From Acidobacteriaceae bacterium (GTDB taxonomy: Bacteria > Acidobacteriota > Terriglobia > Bryobacterales > Bryobacteraceae): a stretch of DNA of 48,383 bases. The notes beneath the pieces were generated by a model. It saw nothing but the letters and a program-made list of their open reading frames with translations, made no database searches and had not been told where the DNA came from. Below are positions 28,736 through 36,194 of the stretch, one piece after another. Position numbers and translations under genes: made by a program. Location of the stretch: the NCBI GenBank assembly GCA_903970405.1, contig CAJCIT010000101.1:1-48383 (forward strand), written 5' to 3'. Each line of letters begins with the position of its first letter. Positions within the stretch are counted from its first letter, which is position 1.

Positions 28736-29737
28736 TCAGTCCCTGACGCTCCACGAGTTCGTTTCGTAATCCTCGCGAACCGGTTCCTGCCGCCGGCGTA
28801 GGCCCAAGATGCAGAGCATGAGTCCGGTCAAGAACAACAAGAACCCCGCATAGGCTGGCGCCAGATGGGTGAAGTCGAGATAGCCGATGGCGACGTGAAC
28901 TCCTAATGCGGCGCCAAAACCGCAGAAGCCCATCACCGCCATCACTTCGGCAAAACTGCGGGTCAGCGGGGCGTTTCTGGCGATCATCGCAATCAGGAGT
29001 CCGGCGGACAAGAGGCCGCCTCCAAAGCCGCTCCGGTCATGCGCAATGACAGGTATCAGCATCGGTGAAATAGCCTGCAACTGCTCGCGGCTGAGTTGCA
29101 TGAAGGCGATGTCTTGCGGCACAAAAACGACGGTCATTCCAATGGCGACAATCGAGAGGCCGGCCAGAATCAGTCCGGCCGCGCAGGCTTGGATCAGGAG
29201 CCGTCCCGCTCTGGCGTAGGAACTCTCAACCGGCAGAGGATTGAACCATACCTTCCGAATGCTGAGCTTTCCATGGATGCAGGAGCGGGAGCGAATGAGG
29301 CCGCCCAGGAAGGTTGGCAACAGCAATAGCGTGGCCCACCCATGCCACGTGTCCAGGTATCCGTACTTGAGGTAGGCCAAGAAACTCAGGAAGCCGGTCG
29401 ACCCTGAGATGGCATAGGCCCACCAAGCCCACTGACGCCCGGCCTTCAAAGGGAACTCGGCCAGCCACCAATAAGCTGAGCCGATGGCGAGCAAGGTTCC
29501 ACAAAAGGCGACTCGATCGTGAAACATGAAATGGACCAGGTGGCTGTTGCCGGCATGGGACAGAGCGGCGGCATCCATCCCGATTGCCTCCGAATCGTGC
29601 GGCAGAAGATAGCCGCTGATGGACTGAAGAATGCCAAAACCGGCACTGAGAATCAGCGCGGTTCCGGTCAGTGAAAGAAGCGGACGGCCGTCGCCTATCA
29701 AGGCAGAAATAAAGCCGCGCCGATCTTCGACTGACAT
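28736..29737 (-). CDS. Polytopic membrane protein of unknown function with internal duplication
   Basis: The 333-residue integral membrane protein has about eight hydrophobic segments and matches no family I can name. Two halves share a motif: HDRVAFCGTLLAIG at 73-86 and HDRSGFGGGLLSAG at 233-246. Each is preceded at about 25 residues by a P-x-D element (LLPHDSEAIG and FVPQDIAFMQ). This suggests an ancient duplication of a four-helix unit. The conserved His-Asp-Arg sits at the start of a helix near a membrane face and could bind a ligand, lipid or metal. The start ATG at 29737 is preferred because AAGGAG-like sequence (GACTCCTT complement) lies just upstream. It is divergent from the oxidoreductase gene, with 76 bases between starts. 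Confidence 0.75.
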   Translation of the reverse strand: MSVEDRRGFISALIGDGRPLLSLTGTALILSAGFGILQSISGYLLPHDSEAIGMDAAALSHAGNSHLVHFMFHDRVAFCGTLLAIGSAYWWLAEFPLKAGRQWAWWAYAISGSTGFLSFLAYLKYGYLDTWHGWATLLLLPTFLGGLIRSRSCIHGKLSIRKVWFNPLPVESSYARAGRLLIQACAAGLILAGLSIVAIGMTVVFVPQDIAFMQLSREQLQAISPMLIPVIAHDRSGFGGGLLSAGLLIAMIARNAPLTRSFAEVMAVMGFCGFGAALGVHVAIGYLDFTHLAPAYAGFLLFLTGLMLCILGLRRRQEPVREDYETNSWSVRD

Positions 29738-29813
29738 AAGGAGTCTCAGGGCAAGTGTACAAATTGGAGGATGGCTCTGCCCAGAGTATCTCTGCCGCGG
29801 CGATACTAAATTC

Positions 29814-30479
29814 ATGAAGGTGATCCTTTTCGGCGCGACGGGCATGGTGGGGCAAGGCGTTCTGCGCGAATGCCTGGCCGGCCCGGATATCGAGCAGGTG
29901 CTGGCCATCGGACGCAGCGCCACCGGCCTCCGCCACCCCAAGCTGATAGAGGCGATTCACGCCGACTTTCTCAACTTCGGGCCGATGGAAAGCCGGATGG
30001 CCGGGTATGACACCTGCTTCTTCTGTCTGGGTGTTGCTTCTCTCGGCATGAAGGAACAGGACTACCGGCGCATCACCTACGGTTTCACCTTGGCCGCGGC
30101 GGAGACGCTGCTCCGGCTGAACCCGGCGATGACGTTCATCTATGTCTCCGGCATGGGAACCGATGGCAGCGGGACCGCGAAAGGCTCTCTGATGTGGGCG
30201 CGGGTGAAGGGCGAAACTGAGAATGCCCTGTTGCGGATGCCATTCAAAGCGGCGTTTATGTTACGGCCGGCACTCATCGTGCCAGGCCAGGGCATTCGGT
30301 CGAAGACGCGGATTACCCGAGTCTTCTACATCGTGCTTGGTCCGGTGCTGCCGCTGCTGTATTCGCTTGCGCCGAAGTACGTGACCACAACCGAGCAGCT
30401 AGGCCGCGCGATGATCAAGCTGGCGTGCGACGGCGGCGACAAGCGGGTGCTTGAGAACGCGGATATTAACCGCGTGTAG
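29814..30479 (+). CDS. NAD(P)-binding Rossmann-fold protein (HTATIP2/short epimerase-like)
   Basis: The 221-residue protein opens with KVILFGATGMVGQGVLREC, the dinucleotide-binding G-x-x-G-x-x-G loop of atypical short-chain dehydrogenases. FIYVSGMGTDGSG (about 105) and the downstream KGETENALL are in the position of the S...K catalytic block, with the usual YxxxK tyrosine not obvious. Cofactor binding is well supported, but an oxidoreductase reaction is not. It is cytoplasmic. The start at 29814 is chosen because the Rossmann strand begins at residue 2 and an earlier in-frame ATG would reach into the divergent gene. Confidence 0.85.
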   Translation: MKVILFGATGMVGQGVLRECLAGPDIEQVLAIGRSATGLRHPKLIEAIHADFLNFGPMESRMAGYDTCFFCLGVASLGMKEQDYRRITYGFTLAAAETLLRLNPAMTFIYVSGMGTDGSGTAKGSLMWARVKGETENALLRMPFKAAFMLRPALIVPGQGIRSKTRITRVFYIVLGPVLPLLYSLAPKYVTTTEQLGRAMIKLACDGGDKRVLENADINRV

Positions 30480-30493
30480 GAGCGGCCGTCAAA

Positions 30494-31030
30494 CTAATTC
30501 TCGAAGACACGGCGCACGTCGAGCTGAAGTCCAGGTAGCAGCGCCGTGGTCAGAGTGTCGCCGACTCGAAGCTTTTCTACCCGCTCACCGTTCGTGTGTA
30601 TCATAACTTGCCGCGTATCGGCGAACACTTGCCATACCTCCTGGACCCCATGCGCAAGGTACAGCTCAACTTTGCGCATCGCTTGCGTCGCGGATTCGGA
30701 CGGTGAAATGACTTCGATGGCCAAGTCCGGACAGCCCGCAACCGGAACACGCGTCCAATCCATTTCATCGGCGCGGGGACTACACACCACCCAAACATCC
30801 GGGCGCAGACGGGTGTTGGGGGCCAAAGCGAACTCAACGTCAGTGGCCGCTTTGCCCGATCCAGCGAGGATGTTCATCAGCGCAAGCAGAATCCGGAAGA
30901 TGATTTCCTGATGTTCGAGTGTCGGGCTGGACATCGGTTTGAGATCGCCGTTGAACAGTTCCCAGGCGCGTCCCTCCTCATAGGGCAATTCATCGAAGAC
31001 GGAGCCGGTCATCGTGGCAGTGGCTGCCAT
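30494..31030 (-). CDS. Uma2-family PD-(D/E)XK endonuclease-like protein
   Basis: The 178-residue protein has the Uma2 (DUF820) layout. A lid/N-terminal region (LPYEEGRAWELFNGDL) precedes the core RLRPDVWVV with D78, PDLAIEVISPSES with E106 and K120 in RKVELYLAHGVQEVWQV. These form the restriction-endonuclease-like metal site. The family is very common and expanded in cyanobacteria, Acidobacteriota and Planctomycetes, with no established role. It lies 35 bases after the der stop on the same strand and is not closely similar to the tandem Uma2 pair at 34491-35598. Confidence 0.85.
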   Translation of the reverse strand: MAATATMTGSVFDELPYEEGRAWELFNGDLKPMSSPTLEHQEIIFRILLALMNILAGSGKAATDVEFALAPNTRLRPDVWVVCSPRADEMDWTRVPVAGCPDLAIEVISPSESATQAMRKVELYLAHGVQEVWQVFADTRQVMIHTNGERVEKLRVGDTLTTALLPGLQLDVRRVFEN

Positions 31031-31065
31031 GTCTTCAGTATAGGCGCGGAAAAAGATTGCGCTTG

Positions 31066-32454
31066 CTAGCGGCGCTTGGCCTTGATCACGATGGGCGTCG
31101 ACTCGAAGCCGAAGTGCTCGCGCAGGCGGTTGACAAGGAAGCGCGAGGCGGAAAAGTGAAGCTTCTCGGCCTGATCGGTGAAGAAGACGAAGGTGGGCGG
31201 ACGAATGCCGGCCTGTGTGGCGTAGTAAACCTTGACGTCCCCCTCAAACTTGAGCGTTTCAACGAAGCGATTCAATTCGCCGGTGGTAACACGTTTCGAG
31301 GCGGATTCAAAGGCCCGCCGCACGGTCGAGAAAATCTTTCGGATGCCTTCCCGATTCAGGGCCGAGGCGAAGATGATGGGCGCGTAGTCCAGAAATTTAA
31401 GTTCGTCGCGAACGGATTCCGTGAAGGCGCGCTTGCTTTTTCCCTGGGCGGCCGCGGCATCCCACTTATTCACCACGATGACCACGCACCGTCCTTCTTC
31501 GTGCGCATAGCCGGCAATGGTGGCATCCGATCCGACAACTCCTTCCACCGCGTCGACGATCAGCAGCACCACATTCGCCATGCGGATGTTGCGGCGGGCC
31601 ATCACCACGCTGAGCTTCTCAGTCATCTCATGGGTCCTGCCTTTGCGGCGAATGCCGGCGGTATCGACGAAGCGATAACTGACGTTGCCTTCGACAACTG
31701 TTTCATCGACGGCATCGCGCGTGGTTCCGGCAACCGGTGAGACAATGGCGCGCTCAGAGCCGACCAGCGCGTTGAGCAGGGTGGATTTGCCGACGTTGGG
31801 ACGGCCGATAATGGCGACTTTGATGCGGCGTTTCTTGGCGTCTTCCTCGTCACGGGCGGCTTGTGCCTGTTCGTCGGTTTCGGGAAACGGCGCGGTGATG
31901 TGTGCGAGCAGATCGGTGAGACCCAGCTTGTGTTCGGCCGAAACGGCGAACGGATCGCCGAGCCCTAGCGAATAGAACTCATGCACCAGGTTCTCGCGAA
32001 CCTGGGCGTCAATCTTATTCACCACCATTGAGATGGGCTTGTCGAACTGGCGCAGCATCTGCACCAGATTACGGTCGGCCGAAGTGATTTCCGTGCGGCC
32101 ATCGATGACAAACAGAATATGCGAGCAATCGTCAAGGGCGATCCGCGCTTGCTTGAGGATGTTGGCGGGGATGAGCTGGTCGTCATTGGGAATGATCCCG
32201 CCCGTATCGATCAGGCCAAAGTGTTTGCGGCCATACGTTACTTCGCCGTAAATACGGTCGCGGGTGATGCCGGGTTCATCGCCGACGATGGAGCGGCGCT
32301 CGCCGGTCAAGGCGTTGAAGAGCGTCGACTTGCCGACATTGGGCCGCCCGACGATCACAACCGTGGGTAGCAGTTCCGAGACGGTTGAAGCGGAAGAATC
32401 CAGTTCGCCAGTGCCGGAAACGGCGATGGTCTCGCTTTGTTCTTCCTTCGACAT
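31066..32454 (-). CDS. der: Ribosome-assembly GTPase Der (EngA)
   Basis: The 462-residue protein has the unique double-GTPase layout of Der. GD1 has its P-loop at 36-43 (GRPNVGKS) with DTGG and NKID. GD2 has GRPNVGKS at 217-224 with DTAG and NKWD. A C-terminal KH-like domain follows (RPPTFVFFTDQAEKLHFSAS). It is needed for 50S subunit maturation and is usually essential. The N-terminus carries about 30 extra acidic/serine-rich residues before GD1. It is divergent from typA across 221 bases that include a type B repeat. Confidence 0.97.
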   Translation of the reverse strand: MSKEEQSETIAVSGTGELDSSASTVSELLPTVVIVGRPNVGKSTLFNALTGERRSIVGDEPGITRDRIYGEVTYGRKHFGLIDTGGIIPNDDQLIPANILKQARIALDDCSHILFVIDGRTEITSADRNLVQMLRQFDKPISMVVNKIDAQVRENLVHEFYSLGLGDPFAVSAEHKLGLTDLLAHITAPFPETDEQAQAARDEEDAKKRRIKVAIIGRPNVGKSTLLNALVGSERAIVSPVAGTTRDAVDETVVEGNVSYRFVDTAGIRRKGRTHEMTEKLSVVMARRNIRMANVVLLIVDAVEGVVGSDATIAGYAHEEGRCVVIVVNKWDAAAAQGKSKRAFTESVRDELKFLDYAPIIFASALNREGIRKIFSTVRRAFESASKRVTTGELNRFVETLKFEGDVKVYYATQAGIRPPTFVFFTDQAEKLHFSASRFLVNRLREHFGFESTPIVIKAKRR

Positions 32455-32490
32455 GCTCCTTCAAGCTTCGCATGTTCCAGGGGCATAAAG

Positions 32491-32520
32491 GGTCCGCTTG
32501 CTTCCCGCGCCGTTCAGAAG
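32491..32520 (+). repeat. Dispersed repeat, type B (copy B1)
   Basis: A 30-bp unit beginning GGTCCGCTTGCTTCCCGC and ending CGTTCAGAAG lies in the der-typA divergent gap. It matches units at 23741 and 36133, with CCC in place of TAC. Its last part (CGNGGTTCAGAAG-like) corresponds to the CGCGGCTCTGAAG end of type A, so A and B look like variants of one family. Confidence 0.7.
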
Positions 32521-32675
32521 CCGGGAGCCCGCGGCTAGGCTTTAGATACGTCCGCGTGCGACCATAGGAGAAGCAAGCGCACATCCCGCCAAGACACGCG
32601 GACTGGCAGTTACCCGAAACGTGCCTTGTTAACGGCGGCCGGCAAGTCTGAAGCCCGCCCACTCCTCATTGAATT

Positions 32676-34481
32676 ATGTCAGTAGATCAGCACTCTCTAG
32701 TTACTCGAAATATCGCCATCATCGCTCACGTTGACCATGGCAAGACGACGCTTGTGGACGCCATGTTGCGGCAGAGCGGCATTTTCCGCGCGAACGAAGC
32801 GCTCACCGACCGCGTGATGGATTCGAACGATCTGGAGCGCGAGCGCGGCATCACCATTCTGGCCAAGACCACCGGCGTCCGGTATCACGGCACGAAGATC
32901 AACATCGTAGACACGCCGGGCCACAGCGATTTCGGCGGCGAAGTGGAGCGCGCGCTCAAAATAGTGGACGGCGTGATGTTACTGGTGGACGCAAGCGAAG
33001 GCCCGCTGCCCCAGACCCGGTATGTGCTGACGAAAGCGCTGGAAGCGCGGTTGACGCCCATTGTGGTGGTAAACAAGATTGACCGCCCGGATGCGCGAGC
33101 GGGCGAGGTTCTGAACGAGATCTACGATTTGTTTATCGACCTGGACGCCACGGAGGATCAACTCGACTTTCCAGTTGTTTACACAAATGGCAAAGCCGGC
33201 ATCGCGAAGATGGCGCTTGACGAGGAAAGCGACAATCTGCAGCCCCTGTTCGAGACGATTCTGAAGCATATTCCGCCGCCCAGCGGCGACCCCGACAAGA
33301 CGCTGCAGTTGCTGGTAGCCAATCTCGATTACAGCGAGTATCTGGGCCGGTTGGCCATCGGACGCGTGTTTCAGGGGACGCTGCGGCACGGCGACGATGT
33401 CTCCATCGCCAAACTGGATGGGACCTTTCACAAGACGCGCATCACCAAGCTGTTCTCCTTTGAGGGCTTGAAGCGGGTGGATGAGACCATCGGCCTGCCT
33501 GGCGACATCATGGCCATCGCGGGCGTGGAAGGCATCACCATCGGCGAGACGATTACGTCGGCTGAGAATCCGGAGCCGCTGCCGCACATCCAGATCGATG
33601 AGCCCACCATCGCGATGACGTTCACGATTAACAATTCGCCCTTTGCCGGGCGCGAAGGAACTTACGTGACGTCGCGCAACCTGCGCGACCGGCTGGATAA
33701 AGAGCTGCTGACGAATGTTTCGATCAGGGTGGAAGAGGCAGGCGGACCGGACGCCTTCAAGGTGATGGGCCGCGGTGAATTGCAACTGGCCATCATTATT
33801 GAAATGATGCGCCGCGAAGGGTATGAGCTCCAGGTGGGCAAGCCGGAGATTCTGACGAAGAAGATAAACGGTGAAACTCATGAGCCCTTGGAACTGCTGG
33901 TGATCGATTGTCCGGAAGAGTTCATCGGCGTGGTGATTGAGAAGATGGGCCAGCGCAAGGGCAAGATGGCGAAGATGATCAACAACGGGTCGGGCCGTGT
34001 GCGCCTGGAGTTCAACGTGCCGTCGCGGGGATTGATCGGGATTCGCAGCGAGATGCTGACCGATACGAAAGGCACGGCCATCATGAACTCGCTGTTCGCG
34101 GGGTATTTGCCGTGGCAAGGGGACATTGAGACGCGGCCCACCGGATCTCTGGTGTCTGACCGCACCGGCGCCGCGACGGGATTCGCCATCTTCAACCTGC
34201 AGGAGCGCGGCGTGATTTTTATTTCACCCGGCACTGAGGTTTACGAAGGCATGATCATCGGCGAAAACGCGCGCGGCAACGACCTGGACGTGAACATCGT
34301 CAAGGAGAAGAAGCTGACCAACATGCGGGCTTCAAGTTCCGATGAGGCAATGCGTCTGGTGCCGCCGAAGCTGCTGAATCTGGAGCAGGCCATCGAGTTC
34401 ATCCGCGAGGATGAGACGGTGGAAGTGACGCCGAAATCGATTCGGCTGCGCAAGAAGATCTTGAAATCGAATATGCGGTAA
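32676..34481 (+). CDS. typA: Translational GTPase TypA/BipA
   Basis: The 601-residue protein is a complete BipA. It has the G domain with AHVDHGKTT (17-25), [21 protein letters not shown] and NKIDRPDAR, then the beta-barrel domain, two EF-G-like domains ([20 protein letters not shown]) and the BipA-specific C-terminal domain ([25 protein letters not shown]). It binds ribosomes and assists 50S assembly and stress or cold adaptation. The start has no evident Shine-Dalgarno sequence. It ends nine bases before the convergent broken Uma2 gene. Confidence 0.97.
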   Translation: MSVDQHSLVTRNIAIIAHVDHGKTTLVDAMLRQSGIFRANEALTDRVMDSNDLERERGITILAKTTGVRYHGTKINIVDTPGHSDFGGEVERALKIVDGVMLLVDASEGPLPQTRYVLTKALEARLTPIVVVNKIDRPDARAGEVLNEIYDLFIDLDATEDQLDFPVVYTNGKAGIAKMALDEESDNLQPLFETILKHIPPPSGDPDKTLQLLVANLDYSEYLGRLAIGRVFQGTLRHGDDVSIAKLDGTFHKTRITKLFSFEGLKRVDETIGLPGDIMAIAGVEGITIGETITSAENPEPLPHIQIDEPTIAMTFTINNSPFAGREGTYVTSRNLRDRLDKELLTNVSIRVEEAGGPDAFKVMGRGELQLAIIIEMMRREGYELQVGKPEILTKKINGETHEPLELLVIDCPEEFIGVVIEKMGQRKGKMAKMINNGSGRVRLEFNVPSRGLIGIRSEMLTDTKGTAIMNSLFAGYLPWQGDIETRPTGSLVSDRTGAATGFAIFNLQERGVIFISPGTEVYEGMIIGENARGNDLDVNIVKEKKLTNMRASSSDEAMRLVPPKLLNLEQAIEFIREDETVEVTPKSIRLRKKILKSNMR

Positions 34482-34490
34482 GCGCGCCGC

Positions 34491-35036
34491 TCATTCGAAC
34501 ACGGCGTCGACTGAGATCGCCGCCGCCGGGCCAAACAGCGGGATTGCGGTGGACTGGCCGGGTCCGGAGGTGACCGGCGGCCGGCCTGAGAAGGCAACTT
34601 GAATTCGCCACCGTTTGGGATCCACGATCCAGAACTCGAGGCAGCCGTTAGCGAGGCAGATCTCCTGCCTGTCGAGCATCTCAGACTTCGAATTTGAAGG
34701 AGACAAGACCTCAACCGCCAGTTCCGGCGCGCCTCTGAGGTTGTCTTCAGGGTCAACGTCCTCCCAACGCTTTCCGCTCACCACCGCGACATCAGCCGCC
34801 CATAATTCATACTCCGGAAGCGGGCGAAAGGCGAGCCCGGTATCCACGACCATCTCTTCGGGTGCGGCGGACTCAAGGAGCTTACGCAGCCGCCGGTGGA
34901 TCGAGAAGTGTCGCTTCTTGGGCCATGTCATTTTGACGAGCCTGCCGTGATAAAGCTAATAATGGAACCCGCCCTTGTCTTCCGGCAGATTTCGGAACTG
35001 GTCCACAGTCATGAGATCGACTGGATTCGCGGCCAT
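34491..35036 (-). pseudogene. Uma2-family nuclease gene interrupted by an amber codon
   Basis: Reading from ATG 35036 gives MAANPVDLMTVDQFRNLPED, then KGGFHY, TAG at 34956-34958, then LYHGRLVKMTWPKKRH and onward in the same frame to the stop at 34491. No frameshift is needed. The intact neighbour (35041-35598) reads FYELHYGQLVLV at this point, so the TAG replaces an expected GAG (Glu) by a single G-to-T change. The catalytic-lysine position is also altered (DRQEICLANG here, EKQELCLANG in the neighbour). An internal ATG at 34931 could give a 146-residue product lacking the N-terminus. It is a tandem duplicate, four bases after the intact copy. Confidence 0.8.
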
Positions 35037-35040
35037 GGCT

Positions 35041-35598
35041 TCACTGTACCTGTTCTGACTCAAAGATCTGGTCGACAGGAATCGAGGCGCCTTCGCGGAG
35101 CAGCGGCACGGGGATGTGCTGACCTGGTCCGTAAGTGGCGATGGTCTGATTTTCGCCGGCAACTTGCACTCGGCGGTGTTTAGGATCGACGATCCAAAAT
35201 TCGAGGCAGCCGTTGGCGAGACAAAGTTCCTGCTTCTCCACGAGTTCGGCTGCAGTGTTCGATGGTGAGAGGACTTCGATGACCAGATCCGGAGCGCCCA
35301 TCAAATCGCCCTGAAGGTCGGTTTCAGACCAGCGTTGAGGCGAGATATAAGCCACATCCGCGACTCGAAACTCATACTCCGGGCGGGCACGGAAGGCGAC
35401 ATGGATCGACATGAAGCTGTTTGACGGCGCGAGGGTCTTGAAGAGCCGGTTCAGACGATCCTGGATCACTTGGTGCTTCAATTTCGGGCGGGTCACGAGG
35501 ACGAGTTGGCCATAGTGAAGTTCATAGAACGCTCCCGGTGGGTCCTCCAAGGCCTGGAACTGCTCCACCGTCATCAGATCGACTGAATTCGAGGCCAT
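35041..35598 (-). CDS. Uma2-family PD-(D/E)XK endonuclease-like protein (intact tandem copy)
   Basis: The 185-residue protein follows the Uma2 family pattern. After N-terminal DLMTVEQFQALEDPPGAFYE come FRVADVAYISP (D81), APDLVIEVLSPSN (E108) and EKQELCLANGCLEFWIVDP (K122), forming the putative PD-(D/E)XK site. Its product shares extended blocks with the broken downstream copy (both LANGCLEFWIVDPK). A scrap of a third copy lies upstream, so the locus arose by tandem duplication. Nuclease activity for Uma2 is inferred from fold. No antitoxin-like or methylase gene adjoins. Confidence 0.88.
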   Translation of the reverse strand: MASNSVDLMTVEQFQALEDPPGAFYELHYGQLVLVTRPKLKHQVIQDRLNRLFKTLAPSNSFMSIHVAFRARPEYEFRVADVAYISPQRWSETDLQGDLMGAPDLVIEVLSPSNTAAELVEKQELCLANGCLEFWIVDPKHRRVQVAGENQTIATYGPGQHIPVPLLREGASIPVDQIFESEQVQ

Positions 35599-35660
35599 GC
35601 ATCCACTTTACCTGTTCTTACGAAGATCCCGCCGACCGGAATCGCGGCGCCAATTGCAAG
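35599..35660 (-). pseudogene. C-terminal remnant of a third Uma2 copy
   Basis: The 60 bases just before the intact Uma2 start align with the 3' end of that same gene. CTTTACCTGTTCTTA and GGAATCGCGGCGCC here match CTGTACCTGTTCTGA and GGAATCGAGGCGCC at 35045-35092, with a small deletion. On the minus strand this reads like the family C-terminus (IPVGGIF versus IPVDQIF) followed by the next gene's ATGGC. It looks like the last ~20 codons of a deleted upstream paralogue. Confidence 0.65.
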
Positions 35661-35700
35661 AGCAGGCCATGGAATCCATGATCGGTGATGTAATGGGTCC

Positions 35701-36186
35701 ATGCGAAGAATCAGGCTGGCCGCGATCCCGGGCTTTGCATTGCTGCTCTTTCAAATACACGGTCAACAGCCCGGACCGGCCGAGAATCCAGTCTTTCGCG
35801 TTAGCACGACGCTGGTTCAGGTGGACGCGGTGGTCACCGATTCTCAGGGCCATCAAGTGCCCACACTGACCGCCGCCGATTTTGAGCTCTACGCCGATGG
35901 AAAGCCGCAGGCCATCACCCATTTTTCCTATGTTTTGGTCTCGCCGCCGGGTGGGGTACTTCCGCCCGCCAAGACCATCGCGAAGGATCCGTTGCTCGCC
36001 GCGCCGCCGGCAGCCACCATCCGGCGGGAGGATGTGAAAGCGGACCTGAGTCACCGGAACCGTTCCATGATGAGCGCCGGGCGGCGGACAATCATCTCCG
36101 GGTTATCTGCAAAACTCAATAAGATCTGCCGTGGTCCGCTTGCTTACGCGCGCGGTTCAGAAGAGTTAGACTGCGATACGCTGTGA
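35701..36186 (+). CDS. N-terminal fragment of an acidobacterial VWFA-related protein (probably decayed)
   Basis: The 161-residue product begins with a signal peptide (IRLAAIPGFALLLFQIHGQQ). The opening block of the VWFA-related acidobacterial family follows: FRVSTTLVQVDAVVTDSQGH, then TLTAADFELYADGKPQAITHFSYV. Intact relatives go on to a von Willebrand A domain (DxSxS metal site) and are usually 300 residues or more. Here the similarity stops around residue 115 and no A domain follows. The last 20 residues (GPLAYARGSEE...) are translation of a type B repeat at 36133. It is best read as a truncated gene whose 3' part was lost at the repeat. It may still be translated as a small exported protein. 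Confidence 0.6.
   Translation: MRRIRLAAIPGFALLLFQIHGQQPGPAENPVFRVSTTLVQVDAVVTDSQGHQVPTLTAADFELYADGKPQAITHFSYVLVSPPGGVLPPAKTIAKDPLLAAPPAATIRREDVKADLSHRNRSMMSAGRRTIISGLSAKLNKICRGPLAYARGSEELDCDTL
36133..36163 (+). repeat. Dispersed repeat, type B (copy B3)
   Basis: A 31-bp unit beginning GGTCCGCTTGCTTACGCGCG and ending GTTCAGAAG lies at the broken end of the VWFA-related fragment. It is read in frame as PLAYARGSE. The match to the unit at 23741 is nearly perfect. Confidence 0.75.
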
Positions 36187-36194
36187 CGAGCGGC

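Noticed and set aside
32979-34118. 379-codon open frame on the minus strand across typA
   Set aside because: It is fully antisense to a complete TypA with all motifs, and its translation is His/Arg/Gln-rich without domain resemblance; this is a GC-driven shadow.
34491-34931. Shortened Uma2 as a normal complete gene
   Set aside because: The upstream sequence in the same frame encodes the missing N-terminus and is separated only by one TAG, so a nonsense-interrupted gene explains it better.
30494-35598. The Uma2 genes as part of a defence island
   Set aside because: Neighbours are housekeeping GTPases (der, typA) and an oxidoreductase; no methylase, helicase, toxin-antitoxin or integrase gene is nearby.
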